From contig NZ_AMGO01000052.1 of the NCBI RefSeq assembly GCF_000299575.1, positions 1 to 64,000 of the forward strand: a DNA stretch of 64,000 bases. The letters run 5' to 3'. A program made the translations under genes and the position numbers. The notes under the pieces were generated by a model. That model searched no databases. It worked only from the letters and a program-made list of their open reading frames with translations, and was not told the DNA's origin. Origin of the DNA: Oceaniovalibus guishaninsula JLT2003 (GTDB taxonomy: Bacteria > Pseudomonadota > Alphaproteobacteria > Rhodobacterales > Rhodobacteraceae). This document shows positions 1 through 8,425 of this stretch, one piece after another (position 1 is the stretch's first letter; each line of letters begins with the position of its first letter).

Positions 1-915
1 ACGCGGCCCGATTTCGCGCGCGCAACAGCGTCGAGCCGGGGGGTGATGGCGCTGCTGATCGCGGCCGCGTCGGTCGCGGTCCTGACCACCATCGGCATCG
101 TCGCGTCGCTGGTCTTCGAATCGGCCGCCTTCTTCCGCCAGTATCCCTGGACGGACTTCCTTTTCGGGCTGAACTGGTCGCCCAATTTCCGCGGCGATTC
201 CGATCTGGGGATCCTGCCGCTGCTCTGGGGGACGCTCTATATCTCGGCCATCGCGCTGCTTGTCGCGGTGCCCATCGGCCTTTATTCCGCCATCTATCTC
301 AGCGAATACGCCTCGCGCCCCGTGCGCGCCGTGGCCAAACCGCTGATCGAGGTGCTGGCGGGCATTCCCACCATCGTCTACGGCCTTTTCGCCCTGATCA
401 CCGTCGGCCCGCTGCTGCGCGATTGGTTCGCGCAGCCGATGGGCCTTGGCAATTCGGCGACTTCGGTGATGACGGCGGGGCTGGTGATGGGCGTCATGCT
501 GATCCCCTTCGTCAGCTCGCTGTCCGACGACATCCTCAACGCCGTGCCGCAATCGCTGCGCGACGGCAGCCTCGGCCTAGGCGCCACCCGGTCCGAGACC
601 ATCCGCCGCGTCGTCGTGCCAGCCGCCCTGCCGGGCATCGTCGGCGCGGTGCTGCTGGCCGCCAGCCGCGCCATCGGCGAAACGATGATCGTCGTGCTGG
701 GGGCGGGGGCGGCGGCCCGGCTGGATCTCAACCCGTTCGAGGCGATGACCACCGTCACCGTCAAGATCGTCAGCCAGCTGACCGGCGACACCGATTTCGC
801 GTCGCCCGAAACGCTGGTGGCCTTCGCGCTGGGTCTCACGCTGTTCGTCATCACGCTGGCGCTGAACGTGCTGGCGCTCTACATCGTGCGCCGCTACCGG
901 GAACAATACGAATGA
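1..915 (+). CDS. pstC: Phosphate ABC transporter permease PstC (5' truncated)
   Basis: Inner-membrane permease subunit of the high-affinity phosphate importer PstSCAB. The window opens inside the gene, so the N-terminal part is missing. The visible part has several hydrophobic segments and the binding-protein-dependent transport loop near nt 580-690 (LGATRSETIRRVVVPAALPG), ending in YREQYE as in Rhodobacteraceae PstC. The first 38 bases read as the family sequence RFRARNSVEP only in frame 3, while everything after the G run at 38-43 is in frame 1. This suggests one extra G there. The stop overlaps the pstA start as ATGA, so the two are translationally coupled. Identity is sure; the 5' frame is less so. 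Confidence 0.93.
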   Translation, partial: TRPDFARATASSRGVMALLIAAASVAVLTTIGIVASLVFESAAFFRQYPWTDFLFGLNWSPNFRGDSDLGILPLLWGTLYISAIALLVAVPIGLYSAIYLSEYASRPVRAVAKPLIEVLAGIPTIVYGLFALITVGPLLRDWFAQPMGLGNSATSVMTAGLVMGVMLIPFVSSLSDDILNAVPQSLRDGSLGLGATRSETIRRVVVPAALPGIVGAVLLAASRAIGETMIVVLGAGAAARLDLNPFEAMTTVTVKIVSQLTGDTDFASPETLVAFALGLTLFVITLALNVLALYIVRRYREQYE

Positions 916-2250
916 CCGACGCCGCGTCCGTTCCGCGCAAGGGATCGCTGCTGGTTCCCGACGACCGCACCCGCCGCCGCAATGCGGCCGAGCGGCGCTT
1001 CAGGCTCTACGGTCTCTTTGCCGTCTCGCTGGGCGTTCTGGCACTGGTCGTGCTGCTGACCTCGATCCTCGGCAACGGGCTGTCGGCGTTCCGCCAGACC
1101 TTCATCCAGCTCGACGTGGCCCTGCCGGCCGATCTGCTCGATCCCGCTGGCAACCGGGACGCCGCCGACATCGCCCGCGTCACGACCTTCGGTTATGCGC
1201 CCCTCGATCGCCGACGCGCTCGAGGCGCGGATGATCGCGCTGGGTCTCGACACCGACGCCATCGACCGCGAGGCCGCGGCGGCGCTGGTCTCGCGGCAGG
1301 CCCCCGCGACGCTGCGAAATTACGTCCGCGCCAATCCCGACGCCATCGGCACCATCCAGCCGTTCGAGTTTCTGGCAGGCGGCCGCATCGACGCCTATCT
1401 AAAGGGCGACGTGACCCTGCAAAGCGCCGAGCGCGACCGCAACGTGTCGCCCGCGCAATTGCGGCTGGCCGACGCGCTGCGCGAAGCGGGCACGCTGAAA
1501 CAACGCTTCAACTTCGGCTTTCTGACCGATCCCGACGCGTCGGACCAGCGCCCCGAGGCGGCGGGCCTCGGCGTCGCCATTCTGGGCAGCCTCTACATGA
1601 TGGCTATCGTTCTGGTCCTCGCGCTGCCCATCGGCGTCGCGGCTTCCGTCTATCTGGAGGAGTTCGCGCCGAAGAACCGCCTGACCGACATCGTCGAGGT
1701 CAACATCTCGAACCTCGCCGCGGTGCCGTCCATCGTGTTCGGGATCCTGGGGCTGGCCATCTTCATCAACTTCATGGGCCTGCCGCAATCGGCGCCCATC
1801 GTCGGCGGGCTGGTGCTGACGCTGATGACGCTGCCCACCATCATCATCTCGACCCGCGCGTCGCTGAAATCGGTGCCCCCCTCGATCCGCGACGCGGCGC
1901 TGGGGGTAGGGGCGTCGCGGATGCAGGCGGTATTCCACCATGTCCTGCCGCTGGCCGCGCCGGGCATCCTGACCGGCACGATCATCGGCCTGGCGCAGGC
2001 GCTGGGCGAAACCGCGCCGCTGCTGCTGATCGGCATGGTGGCCTTCGTGCGCGATCATCCGGGCGCGCCGCCCGAAGGTTTCTTCGACCCCGCCACGGCG
2101 CTGCCGGTGCAGATCTTCAACTGGACGCAGCGTTCCGACCCGGCCTTCGTCGAACGCGCCTCGGGGGCCATCATCGTGCTGCTGGTGTTCCTGCTGGCGA
2201 TGAACGCGCTGGCCATCGTCCTGCGCCGCCGGTTCGAGAGACGCTGGTGA
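912..2250 (+). CDS. pstA: Phosphate ABC transporter permease PstA, interrupted by a single-base frameshift
   Basis: Second membrane permease of the phosphate importer. The first 98 codons (frame of ATG 912) give the usual PstA start with one membrane helix and end at TTFGYAPL. The rest of the protein continues in another frame from about 1207 (IADALEARM...) through the permease loop ([22 protein letters not shown]) to RRFERRW. Removing one base near 1206 joins them into a protein of about 445 residues, the normal length for Rhodobacteraceae PstA. Translation of either frame alone gives no complete protein. It is either a sequencing indel or a recent mutation. Neighbours pstC and pstB confirm identity. 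Confidence 0.9.
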
Positions 2251-2275
2251 CACCCCAAACCTCGACGCCCCCCAA

Positions 2276-3055
2276 ATGAATGACGGATCGGCCATGCAGC
2301 CCACCAAGATCGCCGCCCGCGACGTGAATGTCTGGTATGGCGACGCCCATGCCATCAAGGATGTCAGCGTCGATATCGCCGACAACACCGTGACCGCCTT
2401 CATCGGGCCTTCGGGCTGCGGCAAGTCCACGTTCCTGCGCTGTCTCAACCGCATGAACGACACCATCGCCAGCGCCCGCGTGACCGGCGACATCCTGATC
2501 GACGACGAGGATATCTATGACCGCAAGGTCGATCCGGTGCAGCTTCGCGCCAAGGTCGGCATGGTCTTCCAGAAACCCAATCCGTTCCCGAAATCCATCT
2601 ACGACAACGTGGCCTACGGCCCGCGCATCCACGGCCTCGCCAACGGCAAGGCCGCCCTGGACGAGATCGTGGAAAGCGCGCTGCGCCGCGCCGCCCTCTG
2701 GGACGAGGTGAAGGACCGTCTGACCGCCGCCGGCACCGGCCTGTCCGGCGGCCAGCAGCAGCGGCTTTGCATCGCGCGCGCCGTCGCCACCTCGCCCGAG
2801 ATCCTGTTGATGGACGAACCCTGCTCGGCGCTCGATCCGATCGCGACGGATCAGGTCGAAAACCTGATCCACGACCTGCGGCGCAACTACTCGGTGGTGA
2901 TCGTCACCCATTCCATGCAGCAGGCCAGCCGCGTCAGCCAGAAGACAGCCTATTTCCATCTGGGCAACATGGTCGAATATGGCGACACGACCGACATCTT
3001 CACCCGTCCGCGCGACCAGCGGACGGAAAACTACATCACCGGCCGGATCGGATAG
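2276..3055 (+). CDS. pstB: Phosphate ABC transporter ATP-binding protein PstB
   Basis: ATPase that powers phosphate import through PstC/PstA on the cytoplasmic side of the membrane. 259 residues, full length. Walker [10 protein letters not shown] is at residues 44-52, followed by a Q-loop ([12 protein letters not shown], typical of PstB), the ABC signature LSGGQQQR and Walker [15 protein letters not shown] second Met (residue 7) could also be the start; the upstream one lies 25 nt after the pstA stop. It is followed after 3 nt by phoU, as in most pst operons. Regulation by PhoB/Pho boxes is expected from the family, but such boxes would lie upstream of this window. Confidence 0.98.
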   Translation: MNDGSAMQPTKIAARDVNVWYGDAHAIKDVSVDIADNTVTAFIGPSGCGKSTFLRCLNRMNDTIASARVTGDILIDDEDIYDRKVDPVQLRAKVGMVFQKPNPFPKSIYDNVAYGPRIHGLANGKAALDEIVESALRRAALWDEVKDRLTAAGTGLSGGQQQRLCIARAVATSPEILLMDEPCSALDPIATDQVENLIHDLRRNYSVVIVTHSMQQASRVSQKTAYFHLGNMVEYGDTTDIFTRPRDQRTENYITGRIG

Positions 3056-3058
3056 ACC

Positions 3059-3772
3059 ATGCCAGACACCCCGCATATCTCGTCCGCCTTCGACCGCGAC
3101 CTCGAGGCGCTTCAGGCGCTGGTGCTGGAAATGGGCGCACTGGTCCAGACCGCCATCCGCGAGGCGGCCCTGTCCTTCGATACCCGCGACGAGGATCTGG
3201 CCGCGCGCGTGCGCGCAGACGATGCCCGCATCGACGCGCTCGAGGAACGCATCAACGACGAGGCCGCGCGCATCATCGCCCTGCGCGCCCCGCGCGCCCG
3301 CGACATGCGGCTGGTCCTGTCGGTCATCAAGATCAGCGCCAATCTCGAACGCATCGGCGATTATGCCAAGAACCTGGCCAAGCGCACCGGCGTGCTGCTG
3401 CAACTGCCGCCCATCGAGGGCGCCGCCGCCTCGATCCGCCGGATGGCCCGCGAAGTCGAACGGATGCTGCACGACGTGCTGGCCGCCTACGCCGCGCGCG
3501 ACCCCGATCTCGCCCTCGACGTGCGCAACCGCGACCACGAGATCGACCAGATGTATACCGCGCTTTTCCGCGAGTTTCTGACCTTCATGATGGAGGATCC
3601 GCGCAACATCACCGCCTGCATGCACCTGCATTTCATCGCCAAGAACATCGAACGCATGGGCGATCACGCGACATCCATCGCCGATCAGGTCATCTATACC
3701 GTGACCGGCGACATTCCCGTCGAAGACCGTCCCAAGGGCGACAGCACCTCGACCACGCATATGGCGCCCTGA
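3059..3772 (+). CDS. phoU: Phosphate signalling complex protein PhoU
   Basis: Cytoplasmic negative regulator that links the Pst transporter to the PhoR/PhoB two-component system. 237 residues with the two repeated PhoU three-helix bundles. Each carries the acidic metal-binding style motif: ISANLERIGDYAKN near residue 100 and FIAKNIERMGDHATS near residue 200. It lies 3 nt after pstB and its TGA overlaps the ATG of the next gene (TGATG). Notably, phoB does not follow, although it usually does in Rhodobacteraceae. Confidence 0.97.
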   Translation: MPDTPHISSAFDRDLEALQALVLEMGALVQTAIREAALSFDTRDEDLAARVRADDARIDALEERINDEAARIIALRAPRARDMRLVLSVIKISANLERIGDYAKNLAKRTGVLLQLPPIEGAAASIRRMAREVERMLHDVLAAYAARDPDLALDVRNRDHEIDQMYTALFREFLTFMMEDPRNITACMHLHFIAKNIERMGDHATSIADQVIYTVTGDIPVEDRPKGDSTSTTHMAP

Positions 3773-4878
3773 TGGCGGGAATCGGGGCAGGGGGCGGCAC
3801 CACCCGGCTGGACCGGGCCGCGCAGATCTCGCTGATCGTGCTCGGCGTCTGCGCCGCCGCCGCCGCGCTGCAATATGCCGAAAGCCTGCTGGCGCCGGTG
3901 GTGCTGGCGCTCGTCATCGGCGTGGTGCTGTCGCCGATCTCGGATTTCTGGGAACGGATCGGCGCGCCGCGCGTCATCGGCGCGCTGACCAGCCTGATGC
4001 TGACGCTGGGCTTCGTGATCGTGCTGGTGATGCTGGTGCAGCCGGTGGCGTTCCGCGTCGTCAGCGCCTGGCCCACGATCCTGTCCGAAACGCGCGGCAC
4101 CCTGGTCGAATTGCAGACCGCGTTCGAGGGGCTGCGCAATGTCGGGCAGGAGGTCGATCGCGCCCTGACCGGCGACGCGCCCCCGCCAACCGCCGCCGGG
4201 CCTGCCGACACATCCGTCATCGCCATCCCCGACACCGCCGACGCGCTGTTTCTTGCGCCCGCGGTCCTGGGTCAGACGGCGGTGTTCGCCGGAACGCTGT
4301 TCTTCTTCCTGCTGACCCGGCAGGAAGTCTATGCCTGGATCGCCCGCCGCATCGCGCCCGACACGATGACGCACGATGTGGCGATCCGGCTGCGGCTCGC
4401 CGAACGGCAGGTCGCGCGGTATTTCCTGACCATCACCGTCATCAATACCGGCCTCGGGGTTGCGGTGACGGCCGGGATGACGGCCCTGGGCATGCCCGAA
4501 CCCTATGTCTGGGGCGCCGCCGCGACCTTGCTCAACTTCATTCTCTATCTCGGGCCGGCGATGCTGTTCGGCGCGTTCGTCATCGCCGGCATGGTGCAGT
4601 TCGACGGCATCGCGTCGCTGCTGCCGGCCTTGGTCTATGGCGGCATGAACCTGATCGAGGCGCAGTTCGTGACGCCCGCTGCCGTGGGCAAGCGGCTGTC
4701 GGTGAACCCGCTGCTGGTGTTTTTGGCGCTAATCGCGTTCCTTTGGTTCTGGGGGCCGCTGGGCGGCATCGTCGCCATTCCGCTGCTGCTCTGGGCGATG
4801 GTGCTGGCCAACGAAATCCGCATGACCCGCGACGACATCGCCGCCGCCGAACGCGAGGCGACCGAGATCGAGGGGTAA
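3772..4878 (+). CDS. AI-2E family transporter (PerM/TqsA-like permease)
   Basis: Polytopic inner-membrane protein of 368 residues. Two hydrophobic segments at the N-terminus (about 14-80) are followed by a soluble loop (about 95-160), then more helices and the family's C-terminal signature region (NLIEAQFVTPAAVGKRLSVNPLLVFLAL in two parts, around 290-320). The family includes the AI-2 exporter TqsA and Na+/H+ antiporter-like members; the substrate here cannot be read from sequence. Its ATG overlaps the phoU stop by one base, so it is co-translated with phoU and may be phosphate regulated. A charged tail ends the protein. Confidence 0.88.
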   Translation: MAGIGAGGGTTRLDRAAQISLIVLGVCAAAAALQYAESLLAPVVLALVIGVVLSPISDFWERIGAPRVIGALTSLMLTLGFVIVLVMLVQPVAFRVVSAWPTILSETRGTLVELQTAFEGLRNVGQEVDRALTGDAPPPTAAGPADTSVIAIPDTADALFLAPAVLGQTAVFAGTLFFFLLTRQEVYAWIARRIAPDTMTHDVAIRLRLAERQVARYFLTITVINTGLGVAVTAGMTALGMPEPYVWGAAATLLNFILYLGPAMLFGAFVIAGMVQFDGIASLLPALVYGGMNLIEAQFVTPAAVGKRLSVNPLLVFLALIAFLWFWGPLGGIVAIPLLLWAMVLANEIRMTRDDIAAAEREATEIEG

Positions 4879-4935
4879 ATCCGCTAATCAGAATTATGTA
4901 ACCTAAGCGACTGCGCGATCCTGACGGAGCCTTCG

Positions 4936-5373
4936 ATGACCCATATCCTCATTCTCAACGGACCGAACCTGAACCTGCTGGGCCAACGCCAGCCCGACAC
5001 CTACGGCACCGCGACGCTGGCCGAGATCGAGGCGCAGTGCCGCCAGACTGCCACGGCCTTGCAGGTCGAAATCGACTTCGCGCAATCGAACCACGAAGGC
5101 GTCCTGATCGACCGCATCCATGCGGCGCGCGGCGTCTCGGCCGGGCTGATCCTGAATGCCGGGGCCTATACCCATACCTCCATCGCGCTGATGGATGCGA
5201 TCCTGTCGGCCGAGCTGCCGACGATCGAGCTGCACCTGTCGAACATCCACGCGCGCGAAGGCTTTCGCCACCGTTCCTATATCGCGCGCGCCGCCATCGG
5301 GGTGATCTGCGGCTTCGGTCCCGCGGGCTACGATCTGGCGCTGCACGCGATGGCGCGCCACCTCGCCGCATGA
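4936..5373 (+). CDS. aroQ: 3-Dehydroquinate dehydratase, type II
   Basis: Third step of the shikimate pathway: dehydration of 3-dehydroquinate to 3-dehydroshikimate, as a cytosolic dodecamer. 145 residues, the normal type II size. The signature ILNGPNLNLLGQRQPDTYG (residues 5-23) includes the catalytic Tyr22 and the flexible-loop Arg. The C-terminal HLSNIHAREGFRHRSY holds the catalytic His. It stands alone in an AT-richer gap after the permease gene, so it probably has its own promoter, and faces tsf tail to tail. Confidence 0.97.
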   Translation: MTHILILNGPNLNLLGQRQPDTYGTATLAEIEAQCRQTATALQVEIDFAQSNHEGVLIDRIHAARGVSAGLILNAGAYTHTSIALMDAILSAELPTIELHLSNIHAREGFRHRSYIARAAIGVICGFGPAGYDLALHAMARHLAA

Positions 5374-5383
5374 AAACCGCATG

Positions 5384-5408
5384 AAAAAGGCGCCGCGATG
5401 GGCGCCTT
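5384..5408 (-). terminator. Rho-independent terminator of rpsB-tsf
   Basis: An 8-bp perfect stem AAGGCGCC/GGCGCCTT with a 6-nt loop is followed on the minus strand by a run of five T. It sits between the convergent aroQ and tsf stops. The T tract serves tsf; the stem could also halt aroQ transcripts from the other side. Confidence 0.85.
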
Positions 5409-5433
5409 CTCCGGTCGTTCCGTTACCGTCCGT

Positions 5434-6321
5434 TCAGCCCTGCGCGGCCCGCGCGACCTCGGCGGCGAAATCCTCTTTCGCCACCTCGATGCCCTCGCCG
5501 ACTTCCAGCCGGACGAACCCGGTGATCGTGACGCCCGCCGCCTCGGCCGCGTCGGCCACGGTCCTGTCGGGATCGACGACGAAGGCCTGACCCAGCAGCG
5601 TCGCCTCGGCCATGAACTTCTTCATCCGGCCTTCCAGCATCTTCTCGATCACCTGATCGGGCTTGCCCGATTCGCGCGCGATGTCGGTCTGGACCTGACG
5701 CTCCTTCTCGACCAGCGCGGGGTCCAGATCGGCCTCGCCCAGGGCCGCCGGATTCGCCGCCGCGACATGCATCGCGACCTGGCGGCCGAACGCCTCGTCG
5801 CCGCCGGTCATCGCCACCAGCACGCCGATCTTGCCCATGCCCGGCGCCACCGCGTTGTGGACATAGGACACCACCGTATCGCCCGTCAGCCGCGACACGC
5901 GGCGCAGGGTCATGTTCTCGCCAATGGTGGCGATCTTGTCGGTGATCTGCTCGTCGATGGTCTTTTCGCCCATGGCGCTGGACTTCAGCATCTCCAGGCT
6001 GTCCCGCTCGGCGCCGCCGCGCAGGGCGACCTCGGCGATGTCGCCGGCCAGCTTCTGGAACTCGGCATTGCGCGCGACGAAATCGGTCTCGGAATTGATC
6101 TCGATGGCGACGCCCTGCCCGCCCTCGACCTTGACGGCCACCAGCCCCTCGGCGGCGGTGCGGCCCGATTTCTTGGCGGCCTTGGCCAGCCCCTTGGTGC
6201 GCAGCCAGTCGACGGCCGCTTCCATGTCGCCGTCGGTTTCCTGCAACGCCTTCTTGGCATCCATCATGCCGGCGCCGGTGCTTTCGCGCAGCTCTTTCAC
6301 TTGTGCAGCGGTGATCGCCAT
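5434..6321 (-). CDS. tsf: Translation elongation factor Ts
   Basis: Guanine-nucleotide exchange factor that regenerates EF-Tu-GTP. 295 residues. It has the N-terminal UBA-like segment and signature [19 protein letters not shown] (residues 8-26), the [12 protein letters not shown] core motif near residue 75, and two EF-Ts dimerisation domains. The frame stays open upstream, but ATG 6321 is chosen because GAGGAGT lies a proper distance before it and the protein then begins MAITAAQVK as in relatives. It follows rpsB in the conserved rpsB-tsf order with a structured 94-nt gap. Confidence 0.97.
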   Translation of the reverse strand: MAITAAQVKELRESTGAGMMDAKKALQETDGDMEAAVDWLRTKGLAKAAKKSGRTAAEGLVAVKVEGGQGVAIEINSETDFVARNAEFQKLAGDIAEVALRGGAERDSLEMLKSSAMGEKTIDEQITDKIATIGENMTLRRVSRLTGDTVVSYVHNAVAPGMGKIGVLVAMTGGDEAFGRQVAMHVAAANPAALGEADLDPALVEKERQVQTDIARESGKPDQVIEKMLEGRMKKFMAEATLLGQAFVVDPDRTVADAAEAAGVTITGFVRLEVGEGIEVAKEDFAAEVARAAQG

Positions 6322-6339
6322 ATCGCGATACTCCTCTCG

Positions 6340-6390
6340 GATTGTCTTGTCGCGGATTGTCCTGTCGCGGACGGGTCCGCCCCGTCCGCG
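6340..6390 (-). repeat. Tandem 15-bp repeat and 10-bp hairpin in the rpsB-tsf gap
   Basis: Two adjacent 15-bp units (6340-6354 and 6355-6369, one mismatch, core GATTGTC-TGTCGCG) run into a perfect 10-bp inverted repeat, CGCGGACGGG/CCCGTCCGCG with a 5-nt loop (6366-6390). On the mRNA the hairpin lies between the rpsB stop and the tsf ribosome-binding site and has no T tract. It may act as an attenuator, processing site or 3' stabiliser setting the S2/EF-Ts ratio; that role is inference. Confidence 0.6.
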
Positions 6391-6415
6391 TTCGCCTGCG
6401 CCCTGCGGCGCGGGA

Positions 6416-7291
6416 TCAGGCCTTCTGCTCGGCCGGCTTGTTGTCCAGATCGTAGGGCGCGTCCTTGGCGATGGCGTCGTTCGACACCGCCTCGTCCGAC
6501 AGATCCAGCGGCGCATCGGCATTGGCCGGCGTCTCCAGGATCGGCTCGGCCAGATCCTCGGTCACGTCTTCCATCGCGCCCATATCGACGCCGGCGGCGT
6601 CCATTTGCGCCGACATGCCGTCCAGCGCCGCGCGGCTGACCAGATCGCAATAAAGCGCGATGGCGCGCGCCGCGTCGTCGTTGCCGGGGATGATATAGTC
6701 GATCCCGTCGGGCGACGAATTGCTGTCCACGACCGCGACGATGGGAATGCCCAGCTTCTTGGCTTCCAGAACCGCCAGATCCTCCTTGTTCACGTCGATG
6801 ATGAACAGCAGGTCGGGCACGCCGCCCATTTCGCGGATCCCGCCCAGCGACGCGTTCAGCTTGGCCTGGTCGCGTTCCATCGACAGACGCTCGCGCTTGG
6901 TCAGGCCCTCGGCGCCCTCGGCCATCCGCTCGTCGATCTGCTTGAGGCGGTTGATCGACTGCGACACGGTCTGCCAGTTGGTCAGCGTCCCGCCCAGCCA
7001 GCGATGGTTCATGTAATACTGCGCGCAGCGCTCGGCCGCGTCGGCGATGGGCTTTTGCGCCTGCCGCTTGGTGCCCACGAACAGGATGCGCCCGTTCTTC
7101 GCCACCGTGTCGCGGATGACCTGCAACGCCTTGTCCAGCATCGGAACCGTCTGCGTCAGGTCGAGGATGTGGATCCCGTTGCGGTCGCCATAGATGTATT
7201 CGGCCATGCGCGGATTCCACCGCTGGGTCTGGTGGCCGAAGTGAACGCCAGCTTCCAGAAGCTGACGCAGATTGAACTCGGGAAGAGCCAT
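6416..7291 (-). CDS. rpsB: 30S ribosomal protein S2
   Basis: Ribosomal protein needed for S1 docking on the 30S subunit. 291 residues: the S2 core ([21 protein letters not shown] start, [14 protein letters not shown] and [21 protein letters not shown] signatures) fills about 1-230. A further acidic Ala/Asp/Glu-rich tail of about 60 residues (residues 230-291) is longer than in E. coli S2 (241 residues). The start at 7291 is preceded by AAAGGAT. It is first gene of rpsB-tsf. Confidence 0.97.
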   Translation of the reverse strand: MALPEFNLRQLLEAGVHFGHQTQRWNPRMAEYIYGDRNGIHILDLTQTVPMLDKALQVIRDTVAKNGRILFVGTKRQAQKPIADAAERCAQYYMNHRWLGGTLTNWQTVSQSINRLKQIDERMAEGAEGLTKRERLSMERDQAKLNASLGGIREMGGVPDLLFIIDVNKEDLAVLEAKKLGIPIVAVVDSNSSPDGIDYIIPGNDDAARAIALYCDLVSRAALDGMSAQMDAAGVDMGAMEDVTEDLAEPILETPANADAPLDLSDEAVSNDAIAKDAPYDLDNKPAEQKA

Positions 7292-7328
7292 CGCGCTATC
7301 CTTTTTCCGGTTTCATGCCTTGGCGGAA

Positions 7329-7358
7329 CGTCTCAAGCCGCCCATGGGGGCGTCTCAA
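7329..7358 (-). promoter_or_regulatory. rpsB: Possible rpsB mRNA leader element
   Basis: Two direct copies of CGTCTCAA (7329-7336 and 7351-7358) flank a small hairpin CGCCC/GGGCG (7339-7352), 38-67 nt before the rpsB start. S2 is autoregulated through its leader in several bacteria, so a feedback element is plausible here. I do not recognise a known leader family, and the stem is short. Confidence 0.3.
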
Positions 7359-7525
7359 CCGGCGGACCGCTTCGGGATGTCTCCCCGACGCGGACCAAGT
7401 CCCACCTGTGAAGTGTGGCCCCGTTACAGCGATCGCGCGCCGACCGCAAGACGGCCCGCGCGGGGATAGGCCGCGACGCCGCCCCGCCCTTGCGCCCCGC
7501 GCGCCGAGCGGCCATCACCACAGGC

Positions 7526-8425
7526 ATGGATCCGGCCATCCTCTGCATCGGCTCCGTCCTTTGGGACGTGATCGGCCGCTCGCCTTCCGCGATGGGGCTG
7601 GGCAGCGACGTGCCCGGCCGCATCAGCCGCCTGCCGGGCGGCGTCGCTCTGAACATCGCCATGACGCTGCGCCGCTTCGGCCTGGCGCCCGCCCTTCTCA
7701 GCGCCGTGGGCCGCGACGACGAGGGCGACGCGCTGATCGCCGAGATCGCGGGCCTCGGGCTGCGCTGCGACCTGATATACCGCTCCGACGACCTGCCCAC
7801 CGACCGCTACATGGCGATCGAGGGCGCGGGCGGCCTCGTCGCCGCCGTCGCCGACGCGCATTCGCTGGAACGCGCCGACGCGCGCATCCTCGCCCCGCTT
7901 AAGGACGGCCGCCTCGGCGCGCCGGACGCCCCGTTCGACGGCATCGCCGCGCTGGACGGCAACCTGACCGAGGGGCTTCTGGCCCGCATCGCGCAAGGTC
8001 CGTGGCTGGCGCGGGCCGATCTGCGCGTGGCCCCCGCCTCGCCCGGCAAGGTCGCGCGCCTGCAACCGCTGCTGTCGCATCCGCGCGCCACCTTCTACGT
8101 CAACCTCGAAGAGGCGCGGCTGCTGCTGAACGCGGCCCCCGGCGCGGGCCCCGCCACCGCCCTCGCCGCCGCCGCCGCCCTGCACGGCCGGGGCGCGGCC
8201 CGCGTCCTCGTGACCGATGGCGGGCGGTCGGCCGCGCTGGCCGATCCGCAGGGCGCGTTCGACGCCGCGCCGCCCGCCGTCATGGTGGCGCGCGTCACCG
8301 GGGCCGGCGACACCTTCATGGCCGCGCATATCGCCGCCGAACTGCGCGGGGAACAGGGGCCGGCCGCCCTGCGATCCGCGCTCGCCACCGCCGCATCCTA
8401 CGTTTCCGGAGAAGTCGCATCATGA
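7526..8425 (+). CDS. psuK: PfkB-family carbohydrate kinase, probable pseudouridine kinase
   Basis: Ribokinase-fold kinase of 299 residues. It has the PfkB N-terminal glycine motif (GRISRLPGGVALNIAMTLRRFG, residues 31-52) and the C-terminal signature with catalytic Asp (RVTGAGDTFMAAH). The frame is open back to 7415, but ATG 7526 gives the normal family start MDPAILCIGSVLWD. It overlaps psuG by ATGA, which is the basis for assigning pseudouridine as substrate: PsuK phosphorylates pseudouridine and PsuG splits the product to uracil and ribose 5-phosphate. From sequence alone it could be another nucleoside or sugar kinase. Confidence 0.85.
   Translation: MDPAILCIGSVLWDVIGRSPSAMGLGSDVPGRISRLPGGVALNIAMTLRRFGLAPALLSAVGRDDEGDALIAEIAGLGLRCDLIYRSDDLPTDRYMAIEGAGGLVAAVADAHSLERADARILAPLKDGRLGAPDAPFDGIAALDGNLTEGLLARIAQGPWLARADLRVAPASPGKVARLQPLLSHPRATFYVNLEEARLLLNAAPGAGPATALAAAAALHGRGAARVLVTDGGRSAALADPQGAFDAAPPAVMVARVTGAGDTFMAAHIAAELRGEQGPAALRSALATAASYVSGEVAS

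Noticed and set aside
2171-3760. 529-codon open frame on the minus strand opposite pstB and phoU
   Set aside because: Low-complexity His/Asp/Gly/Val composition, antisense to two well-supported genes.
6322-6522. N-terminal extension of EF-Ts by 67 residues
   Set aside because: The extra part is Arg/Pro/Thr-rich repeat translation; a good ribosome-binding site and the family start point to 6321.
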